Both the position numbers and the translations under genes were made by a program. A stretch of DNA of 64,000 nucleotides from an uncultured Clostridium sp. GTDB taxonomy: Bacteria > Bacillota > Clostridia > TANB77 > CAG-508. Of this stretch, positions 45,031-53,804 are shown one piece after another. Position 1 is the stretch's first letter. Each line of letters begins with the position of its first letter. The DNA lies in contig USEI01000006.1 in assembly GCA_900553685.1 (NCBI GenBank), positions 26,412 to 90,411 of the forward strand, read 5' to 3'. The notes under the pieces are model-generated. The model made no database searches, was not told the DNA's origin, and was given only the letters and a program-made list of their open reading frames with translations.

Positions 45031-46146
45031 ATGAAAGTTATAATTTCAGCAGCAGGAACTGGAGGGCATATAAATCCAGGAATTGCAATAGCTAATAAAA
45101 TAAAGGAAAAAGAACCAGATTCAGAAATAATTTTTATAGGTACTAATAGAGGTTTAGAGATTGATTTAGTACCAAGAGCTGGTTATAAATTAAAAACAAT
45201 AGATGTATATGGATTTAAAAAAGAATTTTCTATACAAAATTTAAAACATATATTAAAAACTATTTTTAGTATAAAAGATGTAAAGAAAATATTTGAAGAG
45301 TTTAAACCTGATTTAGTTTTGGGAACAGGTGGATATATATGTGGACCTGTATTTGAAGTAGCAACTTCTCAAAAAATACCAACAGTATTACATGAAAGTA
45401 ATGCTTATCCCGGAAAAGCTGTAAAAATGTTTTCAAAAAAAGTAGATAAAGTTTTAGTAGGATTTGAAGAAACTAAAAGTAGATTGGAAGGTTGTAAAAG
45501 TGTGGTGGTTACGGGTACACCTACTAAAATAAGAAAATTAAATATTTCAAAAATAAGAAAAAAAGAAATATTGGAAGAAATAGGAATAAGAAATAATCTG
45601 CCAATAGTTTTAGTATTTGGTGGAAGTCAAGGGGCTCAAAAAATTAATGAAGCAGTTGCAGAATTAATAAAATTGAAGAGAAATGATAAATATCAGATAA
45701 TTTGGGCAACAGGGCCAAAACAATATGATATTGTAAAAGAAAATTTTGAAAAAGATGAAATATATATAAATAGTATAAAAAATGTAAAAATATTGCCATA
45801 TATATACAATATGGAAGAAATGATGAATATTTCCGATTTGTTAGTTTGCAGAAGTGGAGCAATGACAATTACAGAAATTTCTATAGTTGGGAAGCCAGCT
45901 ATATTTATACCACTACCTTCTATGTCTGCTAATAGACAAGAAGATAATGCACTTGTTTTAAAGAAGATTGGAGCAGCTAAGATAATACTAAATAAAGATG
46001 TTACAGGTCAGAAGTTATCAGAAGAAATTGATGATATTATTTTAGATAGCCTTGAACTAGAAGAGATGGGAAAAATAGCAAATACAATAGCTCCTTCAAA
46101 TGTAGAAGAAAAGATTTATCAAGAAATAAAAGAGGTAGTAAAATAA
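45031..46146 (+). CDS. murG: UDP-GlcNAc:undecaprenyl-PP-MurNAc-pentapeptide GlcNAc transferase
   Basis: Converts lipid I to lipid II at the inner membrane face; GT28 family. The two Rossmann domains carry SAAGTGGHINPGIAIA, LHESNAYPGKA, VFGGSQGAQKINEAV and CRSGAMTITEI, followed by PLPSMSANRQEDNA. At 371 residues it is complete. It lies 15 bases behind ftsW, and the next gene begins one base after its stop codon. Confidence 0.96.
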   Translation: MKVIISAAGTGGHINPGIAIANKIKEKEPDSEIIFIGTNRGLEIDLVPRAGYKLKTIDVYGFKKEFSIQNLKHILKTIFSIKDVKKIFEEFKPDLVLGTGGYICGPVFEVATSQKIPTVLHESNAYPGKAVKMFSKKVDKVLVGFEETKSRLEGCKSVVVTGTPTKIRKLNISKIRKKEILEEIGIRNNLPIVLVFGGSQGAQKINEAVAELIKLKRNDKYQIIWATGPKQYDIVKENFEKDEIYINSIKNVKILPYIYNMEEMMNISDLLVCRSGAMTITEISIVGKPAIFIPLPSMSANRQEDNALVLKKIGAAKIILNKDVTGQKLSEEIDDIILDSLELEEMGKIANTIAPSNVEEKIYQEIKEVVK

Positions 46147-46147
46147 A

Positions 46148-47395
46148 ATGAGTGATAATTTTGAGAGTAGAATTGGTGATTTAGCTTATGAATTAGCCAA
46201 AAAAGATTGTAATTATGTTGAAAAAGAAGATAAAGATAATCAAGATAAGTTAATAAAAATTTTATATAGAAGTGATATTAATAAAGAAATAATTAAGCAA
46301 CAAATAGAAGCTACATATGCTGTTCTTATTCAAAAACCAAATTTTATTCCTACCCAAAATACAAGAACAGATATATTGAATGTAATTGAACAACATTTAG
46401 AAAGTGGAAATCTTGAATCAATAACACAAATAAATGATAAAGAATTTTTAGCATCAGCAGTTGTAGAACCAATAGTGACAAATGAATTGAATTATAGAGA
46501 AGAATTAAGTGTTGTTATGGAGAAAACTTATAGTAATAAAATTAGTGAAAATGTTTTAACTTCAAATATAATGGAAATGTTACGTAATGGGACTTTATCT
46601 CTGGAAAAAATAAGTGAACTATCAAATATCTTTGAAAATACTAAAAAAGTACAAGATCAGAGAAACCAAAGTATAAATGATATGATTAATGGAACAGAAA
46701 CAGAAAAAGAAGCAGCAGCTAAATATTTTGTTGACAAGGAAATTGGAGAGGGGTGTGAAAAACACTATAAAGCTAACCCAGATAATAAATCTATAAGAGG
46801 AGTTTTGTTTATTTTAGCAAGAAAAGCAACTTCTAATAATTCGATTCTAAAGGAGGATGCATGTTTATATGCAGCTAGAAATGGACTAAGTGAATTTATA
46901 GCACCAGATGGAACTATAGATTTAGATAAAGTTTATGAGCGTTTTAAAGACTCTGTATCTAGTGATGCAAGATTAGCAAAAAGGTTTTCTACAAAAGATG
47001 AATTTATGCAAGAAGTAGAAGAAGCTCAAAAAAGAGCTACAAAAGCACAATTGCAAGAATTATCAAAAGACAAGAAATTTAAAGATAAGTGGAATAATTG
47101 CAAAAATGATGATGAAAGAAATAAACTTTTTATATTTAAAAAAAATTCAAGAAAAAAAGAAATGAAATTATTTAAAATAGTTAATAAAAGTATGGAAAAT
47201 AACGATTTAGAAAAAGCTAAAACCTTATTACAAGAACTTAGTAAAAGTGATAGACATAATATTAGAGATATTTTGAATAACTTCGCGAAAAATCATCATT
47301 TAGAAGAACAATTAGGAGATTTTGTTGATAATTTATTTGATAAAACTAATAAAGATTCTAGAAATAGTCAAGCAGAAGATTTTGGAGAGAAATAA
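46148..47395 (+). CDS. Unknown 415-residue helical protein coupled to murG
   Basis: Not recognised. Mostly helical and charged, no signal or membrane segment. The start codon lies one base after the murG stop, so translation is probably coupled, and the protein may take part in wall synthesis or be a passenger of the operon. A PDGTIDLDKVYERF segment (about residue 258) resembles short (D/N)G-x-(V/I) motifs in the giant proteins at 49828 and 53805, but overall similarity was not apparent. The C-terminal 130 residues are Lys/Asp/Glu-rich. Confidence 0.7.
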   Translation: MSDNFESRIGDLAYELAKKDCNYVEKEDKDNQDKLIKILYRSDINKEIIKQQIEATYAVLIQKPNFIPTQNTRTDILNVIEQHLESGNLESITQINDKEFLASAVVEPIVTNELNYREELSVVMEKTYSNKISENVLTSNIMEMLRNGTLSLEKISELSNIFENTKKVQDQRNQSINDMINGTETEKEAAAKYFVDKEIGEGCEKHYKANPDNKSIRGVLFILARKATSNNSILKEDACLYAARNGLSEFIAPDGTIDLDKVYERFKDSVSSDARLAKRFSTKDEFMQEVEEAQKRATKAQLQELSKDKKFKDKWNNCKNDDERNKLFIFKKNSRKKEMKLFKIVNKSMENNDLEKAKTLLQELSKSDRHNIRDILNNFAKNHHLEEQLGDFVDNLFDKTNKDSRNSQAEDFGEK

Positions 47396-47415
47396 ATTTA
47401 TTATAAAATTTATAC

Positions 47416-47444
47416 TTGCCAAATTTATTATAATGATTTAAAAT
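47416..47444 (+). promoter_or_regulatory. Promoter of topA
   Basis: TTGCCA (47416-47421), 17-base spacer, TAAAAT (47439-47444), 34 bases before the start codon. Confidence 0.65.
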
Positions 47445-47478
47445 ACATTAGTAATAAAATATTTTAGGAGAAATTCAA

Positions 47479-49593
47479 ATGGTTGATAAATTAGTTATTG
47501 TGGAATCACCGGCAAAGGCGAACACAATTAAAAAATATTTAGGTAACAAAAGCAAAGTAGTAGCATCAATGGGACATATTAGAGATTTACCTAAATCAAA
47601 ATTAGGAATAAATATTGAGAATAATTTTGAACCTGAATATATAAACATCAGAGGAAAGGCAAAATTGATAAATTCTTTAAAAAAAGATGCTAAAAATGCT
47701 AAAAAAGTTTATCTTGCAACTGACCCTGATCGTGAAGGAGAGGCAATAGCATGGCATTTAGCATATATTTTAGGAATAGATGAAAACAGTACTTGTAGAG
47801 TTACATTTAATGAAATAACTAAAGATGCAGTTAAAAAAGGAATAAATAATCCAAGGAAAATAGATTTAAATTTAACAGATGCTCAACAAGCAAGACGCGT
47901 ACTTGATAGAATTGTTGGTTATAAAATTAGTCCGGTATTATGGAAGAAAGTAAAAAGAGGATTATCTGCAGGTAGAGTACAATCAGTGGCTGTAAGATTA
48001 ATAGTTGAAAGAGAAGAAGAAATAGAAAAATTTATTCCAGAGGAATATTGGAATATAAATTTAAAAGCTTCTGATAAGAAAACTAAAACAATTTTTAATT
48101 GTAAATTTATTGGAAAATCTGGTAAAAAAATAGAACTTCATTCTAAAGATGAAGTTGATAGTATATTAAAAGCTTTAGAAAAAGCTAAATATAAGGTAGT
48201 AGATGTAAAAAAGGGTGAAAGAAAAAGAAATCCAGCACCACCATTTACAACTAGTACACTACAGCAGGATGCTTCAAGAAAATTAAATTTTGCAATTAAA
48301 AAAACAATGTCTATAGCGCAAGGGTTATATGAAGGTGTAAAATTGCCTGAATATGGATCAACAGGTTTAATTACTTATATGAGAACAGATTCTACAAGAA
48401 TTTCTAATGAAGCAAGAGAAGCTGCAAAAGAATATATAGTAAAAACTTACGGTGAGAATTTTTATGAAAATAGATTTTATAGAACAAAGTCTGATGCTCA
48501 GGATGCACATGAAGCAATAAGACCATCTCACATAGAACTTACACCAGATCTAATAAAAGATAGTTTAACTTCTGACCAATATAAATTATATAAATTAATT
48601 TATAATAGATTTATGGCAAGTCAAATGGCAGCAGCAATATATGATACAGTGACAGTCGCAATAGATGCTAATGATTATAATTTTAGAGCAAATGGTCAAA
48701 CTATGAAGTTTAAAGGTTATATGTCTCTTTATGTTGAAAATGAAGAGAAAGAAGAATTTGAAAAGATTCCTGAATTAGAAGTAGGAGAAGAAGTAAAAAA
48801 AGAAGAATTAGAATCAAAACAAAGTTTTACTGAACCACCAGCAAGATATACTGAAGCAACTTTGGTAAAAACTTTAGAAGAAAAAGGGATTGGAAGACCA
48901 AGTACTTATGCTCCTACAATAACAACAATATTAACAAGAAGATATATAGAAAAAGTTCAAAAACAATTAATTCCTACAGATTTAGGTAAAATTGTGAATA
49001 AATTGTTAATAGAAAATTTTGGAGATATAATAAATGTAGAATTTACAGCCAAAATGGAAGAGGAGTTTGACAAAGTTGCAGAAGGAACAGAAAAGTGGAA
49101 AAAAGTAATTAGTGAGTTTTACACACCTTTTGAACAAATTGTGGAAAAAGTTGAGAAAGAATTAGAACATGTAAAACTAGAATATGAAGTTTCAGATGTA
49201 CCATGTGAAAAATGTGGAAGGATGATGGTTATAAAATATGGTAGATATGGAAAATTTTTAGCTTGTCCAGGGTATCCAGAGTGTCAAAATGCAAAACCTA
49301 TAATAGAAACCATCGATGTTCCTTGTCCAGTTTGCGGTGGTGTAGTTCAAGTTAGAAAAACTAAAAAAAGACGTAATTATTATATTTGTGAAAATAATAA
49401 AGGTGAAAATGAAGGCTGCACATATATATCTTGGAATAAACCAAAATTAGGAGAAAAATTTGAACCTGCAAGTGAGGAAGATCTTGAAGAAATAGAAAAA
49501 GAAAAGAAAAAAGTAGCAAGAAAAACAAAATCAACTAAAACAAAAACAACTAGAAAGAAAAGTACTAAAAAAACATCAGCAAAGAAAAAATAA
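47479..49593 (+). CDS. topA: DNA topoisomerase I (type IA)
   Basis: Relaxes negative supercoils by single-strand cleavage through a 5'-phosphotyrosine. The TOPRIM domain has VIVESPAKANTIKKYLG and the DxDxE triad ATDPDREGEAIAWH. The catalytic Tyr is at residue 300 in GLITYMRTDSTRIS. Two C-terminal zinc-finger modules follow: CEKCGRMMV...CPGYPEC and CPVCGG...CENNKGENEGC. A Lys/Thr-rich basic tail (about 30 residues) ends the 704-residue protein. AGGAG lies 9 bases before the ATG. It has its own promoter and terminator. Confidence 0.97.
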   Translation: MVDKLVIVESPAKANTIKKYLGNKSKVVASMGHIRDLPKSKLGINIENNFEPEYINIRGKAKLINSLKKDAKNAKKVYLATDPDREGEAIAWHLAYILGIDENSTCRVTFNEITKDAVKKGINNPRKIDLNLTDAQQARRVLDRIVGYKISPVLWKKVKRGLSAGRVQSVAVRLIVEREEEIEKFIPEEYWNINLKASDKKTKTIFNCKFIGKSGKKIELHSKDEVDSILKALEKAKYKVVDVKKGERKRNPAPPFTTSTLQQDASRKLNFAIKKTMSIAQGLYEGVKLPEYGSTGLITYMRTDSTRISNEAREAAKEYIVKTYGENFYENRFYRTKSDAQDAHEAIRPSHIELTPDLIKDSLTSDQYKLYKLIYNRFMASQMAAAIYDTVTVAIDANDYNFRANGQTMKFKGYMSLYVENEEKEEFEKIPELEVGEEVKKEELESKQSFTEPPARYTEATLVKTLEEKGIGRPSTYAPTITTILTRRYIEKVQKQLIPTDLGKIVNKLLIENFGDIINVEFTAKMEEEFDKVAEGTEKWKKVISEFYTPFEQIVEKVEKELEHVKLEYEVSDVPCEKCGRMMVIKYGRYGKFLACPGYPECQNAKPIIETIDVPCPVCGGVVQVRKTKKRRNYYICENNKGENEGCTYISWNKPKLGEKFEPASEEDLEEIEKEKKKVARKTKSTKTKTTRKKSTKKTSAKKK

Positions 49594-49603
49594 GTATATT
49601 ATG

Positions 49604-49647
49604 GCTTAAAGAGTTAATTAGTAAAATTCAACTCTTTAAGCTTTTTT
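49604..49647 (+). terminator. Intrinsic terminator of topA
   Basis: 12-bp perfect stem (49604-49615 with 49630-49641, GCTTAAAGAGTT arm), 14-base loop, TTTTTT. Confidence 0.9.
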
Positions 49648-49827
49648 ATGTAAAAAAGAGTTTTATAGATGTAATATTGTGCATTTATATAAATACATAA
49701 TATTACATAAATTTTTCATTTTTGAAATTTGACATTTGTAATACATATGTAATTGAATTATAAATTATCTAAATTTATAATTAATTAAAAAGTAAGAAAT
49801 ATAAAAATAGTAAAAAGTGGTAAAAAA

Positions 49828-52800
49828 ATGGAAAATAAAGATGAAAGATTAGAAAGAGCTGCTGGAATAGAAAATAAAGATAAAAACACACTAACTTATG
49901 ATCAAATGTCAAAAAGCTTTATTGATATTGATGATATTTTAGAAAGTAACTTAAGAATTTCTAAGAAAATTAACAATTTAATTAAATATGGTGTTAGTTT
50001 AGAGCAAATAAAAACAGTATATGAGAGAACAGGAAATACACAAGGAAAAAGTGTAGATGAAATTATAGAAGAACTAGAAAAAGTTTTTGATATATTTGTA
50101 AATAAGATAAATTCGGATCCAAACATTGGAATAGTATTAGATATTGATAATGGTGAAAAAGATATAGAATTAAGTATACAAAAATGCGAAGATTTTGGCA
50201 TAGAATATGAAGGTTTTGAAAATAAACCTATTTCAGAAAAAACAAAAATGATAGATAAAATCATGGATACTATAGCATATTCTGAAAAGAGTAATTTTAT
50301 AAAATATAATGAAAACGTAAATTATAGTTTTGAAGATATAGTTTCACATATGAATAATTATAAAGAACCAACAGATGAAGATTTTATTGATATGCAAAAT
50401 AATCTAAACATGGATGATAATGAAAAAAACGATATAGAAAAATTGCTTAAATATATTAATATTACAAAAAAACGAGATTTAGATTTTATTAAAGCAATTT
50501 ATAATTATGTTGATATGTACCAAAGAGATCCGAACTCAAATAAACTTGAAGATGCTTTGAATCAAATAAAAGAACTTTATGAAGGTCCACTAAAAAAATA
50601 TGATATAGTTAATGAAAATGGAGAAATTACACAAGAAAGTGTAATTAAATTTAAAAAAGAGTGGGAAGAAAAAAAGAATTTAGCTGATACATATTCAGAT
50701 TTAGGTAATATCTTAATAGCTTTAGAAAAAGAGAAAGATATAGATTTTGATAAATTAAATCCTGTATTTAGAGAAAAAATTATTTTAGCATTGAGTAAGG
50801 CAGAAATTCATTCAGATAGTAAAATAATAAAAAAACAAAGAGATTTTCTACTTAAAAAATTAAATATATCTAATTTAGATAAAGAAACTTTATGGAATTA
50901 TATATATACCACTTTAGGAATAAAGATAAATAATGAAGAAGATTTTAATAAATTTGTTTCATCTCATGAATTTAATTCTAATACTTGTCATATAAAATTT
51001 ATGAGAATATTACAAAATCTAGAAAATTCAGGAAATGAAAATAAAAGTTATTGTTTAAATACAAATTTACTTGCAATAGATAATATGCATAAATCTTTAA
51101 AAGAAAAAGAAATATTTAGGATTTTAACTGAAAATTATAACCGAAAAAGTGATGAAATTCACGATTATAAAGGGTTAGAGATTATAAATTTATATAACAT
51201 ATATTATCGAGAAGGCGGAAAAAAAGATGATATAAAGCAATATATAGATACATATATTTTGCAGTGTAGAGAATATTTTGAAGAATACTTTAAAAATATA
51301 GACACAGAAGGAATTTTTAATAAAGATGGTTCTGTTAGCATAACTAGAATTCAGCATATATTAGAAAGAAATTTACTACCTGAAAGTGTTAAAAAAAATA
51401 CTATTATTATGAAAGAAAAATTAGATAGTAAAAATAAAGAAATCGAAAGAATAAAAGGAAAGTCTCAAAATTTCATAGAAAAACTTAGTGACATAAATGT
51501 AGATAAATTAACATCTGAAGACGAAAGCACAATCGTGGATATATTAGAAAAAATGAATTTAGGTGCTCTAGATGAAGCATTAATAAGCAAGTTAAAAAGT
51601 TATAATTCAAATAGAATAAATGATATTTTAGATAAAGAATTAAAAAGTGATGTTAACATTAGATTGATTCCTCAGAGTATGAAGAGTGTTACAATAGAAG
51701 AAGCAGAAAGAGAAAATATTTTACTTTTACAGGCTAAAATTGAATATTCAAAAGGAACGGCCGATTATGAAAATAATTTAGCAATTATGAAAGAATATCT
51801 AAATAAATATCCAGAAAGTGCACAATTAGTCAAAGATTTTAGAAATATATATGGGGAATTAACAGGAAAAGGTGATGCTGAATTAAAATTATATATAAAT
51901 AATTTACTAAATGAAACGATAAAATATAATATAAATGCAACTAATGTAGAAGGATTAGATACAGAAGAGAGAAAAAATTTTACTAGTATATTGATTTTAG
52001 GTATTGAGAATGATGATCCAGAAATTAGAATAAATGTAGTAAAAAAATTTAAAAAAATGTTTCCTGGATTTTCAAAGATAAATGATTATGACCAACTAAA
52101 GGAAAAGATGTACAAAGCCATTTACGGAAATAAATTAAAAGAAGATCTTTATAAAAAAAGAGATGAAATAAAAGAAAATTTAATTGGAAAGATTCTAAAA
52201 GAAAAAGATATAATAGATTTAAACAAATTAAAAATTAGTGATAAAGAAACAGAAGATTTTTTTGAAAGAATTGCTGTTCCTTTAAAAACCACAGAAACAG
52301 ATTTAACGAAAAGTGAAATAAAAAATAGATTCAAAGGTTCTGTAATAGATTTTTCAGAGGAAGATGAAAAAATATTTAAAGAATTATACTGTAATACAAC
52401 AGTTAATTCTTGGATATCTGATAAATCAAATGTAACAAAATATGAGATAATTTATTTGAAAAAAATTTTGTCTGAAAATGATGAAAAAAGTCCGGAATCT
52501 CAAAGATCAAATCAAAAATTTTTAAATAGATTAAATAGATTATTAAGAGAAAATCCAAATTTTAAGGAAAAATTTGAAAATGATGAAAATTTTTCGGATA
52601 AAATAGTCACTGAAGCAACAATCTTTGGAAATAATAAATTAATAGCTGATTTATTAGAAAATTTTCAAAAAGATATTTTAGTAAAAGCTGAAAATTACAG
52701 TAATTTAAAAAAAGCTGATAAAAAAAATGTTTTAAGATATGCACTATTTGCTGATAGATTTGCAGAAAAAGTCAATAATCCAAATTATAAAGCATTAATA

Positions 52801-53649
52801 CAAAAGCTTAGTGACAGAACTTTAGAGTTAATGAATTCTGAAGAAAAAAATTTTATTAGTTTTGATGTAAATGGAAAAAGAATTATAAATGAAGATAATA
52901 TTCTTGAAGAAATTAATTCAGTAGATTTTTCTAAAAAACAATGGACAAATTATGAAGAAGCTAGAAATTCAGTGGCTAAAAGACATGAAAAATTTTATGT
53001 GGCTTCTCAGCTATATAGTCTTAGTAGATTAGATGAAAAATATTTTACTCCTTTAAATGAGGAAAATAGGATTAAAAAATTATTAGAAATAGAAAAAAGA
53101 AAAGTTGGGAGAATAACTGAATTATTAGAAACTTCAAGTAGAAATAAGCATAATACTAATAGAAACTCAAATCAAATTGAAAGAAGTAATGAAGATGAAA
53201 CTAAGAGAGAAAAGATACCACCTGAATCAGAGTTTAAAGATAATAATGCAGAAAGTAATTCGTCACTAAAAATAGAAGAAATTGATTTAAGTATAATAAA
53301 TGAAAAAAAATATAGTAAAACAGGATTTATTGAAAGAATAAAAGATACCATAAAAAGAATAAAAACTAAAAAATTAACAGATGGAAATGTTTTGATTAAT
53401 AGAAAAACAGGAGTTTTAGGTAAATTAGTAAATGGAGTAAAAAATATATTTTTAAAAAGAGAAAAATTTGAAAATGAAAATAAAGTTAGTGATAGTATTA
53501 GAAAGTCACAAATTGAATATAAAGAAATTCAAAATACTTTTGATGAGAGAATAAAAGTAGAAGGTTTAAATCATCAAAGCGCAATAAATGAATTGCATAA
53601 GTCTTCAGAAAAAACAGCAAATCAAGAGGCGGAACTTACTGTTGAATAA
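49828..53649 (+). CDS. Giant helical protein (1273 residues), NGIVLD-family member A
   Basis: No known family. Highly charged, Lys/Glu/Asn-rich and predicted almost wholly helical. No signal peptide or membrane helix was seen. It is clearly paralogous to the next gene. The N-terminal 110 residues align (IDxxDIL...YG(V/I)......GIVLD...GEKD), a segment near 830-870 aligns (DLTKSEIKNRF...NSWIS), an EEKNFISFDVNGKRIINED segment near 1010 matches its counterpart, and a C-terminal VEGL motif is shared. Several (D/N)G-x-(V/I) turns recur through the chain. The ribosome site is weak (AAAAAGTGGTAAAAAA before the ATG). A large scaffold or surface-independent structural protein is possible, but nothing shows it. 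Confidence 0.75.
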   Translation: MENKDERLERAAGIENKDKNTLTYDQMSKSFIDIDDILESNLRISKKINNLIKYGVSLEQIKTVYERTGNTQGKSVDEIIEELEKVFDIFVNKINSDPNIGIVLDIDNGEKDIELSIQKCEDFGIEYEGFENKPISEKTKMIDKIMDTIAYSEKSNFIKYNENVNYSFEDIVSHMNNYKEPTDEDFIDMQNNLNMDDNEKNDIEKLLKYINITKKRDLDFIKAIYNYVDMYQRDPNSNKLEDALNQIKELYEGPLKKYDIVNENGEITQESVIKFKKEWEEKKNLADTYSDLGNILIALEKEKDIDFDKLNPVFREKIILALSKAEIHSDSKIIKKQRDFLLKKLNISNLDKETLWNYIYTTLGIKINNEEDFNKFVSSHEFNSNTCHIKFMRILQNLENSGNENKSYCLNTNLLAIDNMHKSLKEKEIFRILTENYNRKSDEIHDYKGLEIINLYNIYYREGGKKDDIKQYIDTYILQCREYFEEYFKNIDTEGIFNKDGSVSITRIQHILERNLLPESVKKNTIIMKEKLDSKNKEIERIKGKSQNFIEKLSDINVDKLTSEDESTIVDILEKMNLGALDEALISKLKSYNSNRINDILDKELKSDVNIRLIPQSMKSVTIEEAERENILLLQAKIEYSKGTADYENNLAIMKEYLNKYPESAQLVKDFRNIYGELTGKGDAELKLYINNLLNETIKYNINATNVEGLDTEERKNFTSILILGIENDDPEIRINVVKKFKKMFPGFSKINDYDQLKEKMYKAIYGNKLKEDLYKKRDEIKENLIGKILKEKDIIDLNKLKISDKETEDFFERIAVPLKTTETDLTKSEIKNRFKGSVIDFSEEDEKIFKELYCNTTVNSWISDKSNVTKYEIIYLKKILSENDEKSPESQRSNQKFLNRLNRLLRENPNFKEKFENDENFSDKIVTEATIFGNNKLIADLLENFQKDILVKAENYSNLKKADKKNVLRYALFADRFAEKVNNPNYKALIQKLSDRTLELMNSEEKNFISFDVNGKRIINEDNILEEINSVDFSKKQWTNYEEARNSVAKRHEKFYVASQLYSLSRLDEKYFTPLNEENRIKKLLEIEKRKVGRITELLETSSRNKHNTNRNSNQIERSNEDETKREKIPPESEFKDNNAESNSSLKIEEIDLSIINEKKYSKTGFIERIKDTIKRIKTKKLTDGNVLINRKTGVLGKLVNGVKNIFLKREKFENENKVSDSIRKSQIEYKEIQNTFDERIKVEGLNHQSAINELHKSSEKTANQEAELTVE

Positions 53650-53685
53650 TTTTAAAAATTAGAAAAAAGTTGTAAACTTTTAGGG

Positions 53686-53715
53686 AAAAAAGAGTTTGAA
53701 AAGAACTCTTTTTTT
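53686..53715 (+). terminator. Intrinsic terminator of the 1273-residue gene
   Basis: 11-bp stem (53686-53696 with 53704-53714, AAAAAAGAGTT arm), 7-base loop and a T-run. Confidence 0.85.
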
Positions 53716-53742
53716 AGTGGATAAAATGTAATATATTTGTTA

Positions 53743-53771
53743 TTGTAAATTAAAACGACAAAATCTATAAT
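53743..53771 (+). promoter_or_regulatory. Promoter of the 963-residue gene
   Basis: TTGTAA (53743-53748), 17-base spacer, TATAAT (53766-53771), 33 bases before the start codon. Confidence 0.65.
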
Positions 53772-53804
53772 AAAATTAATAAGTTATTTTATGGTGGGAG
53801 TATT

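Noticed and set aside
49800..49827. MraZ box before the 1273-residue gene (AAAAGTGGTA)
   Set aside because: A single copy only; MraZ needs several boxes in phase, and such an A-rich string may occur by chance.
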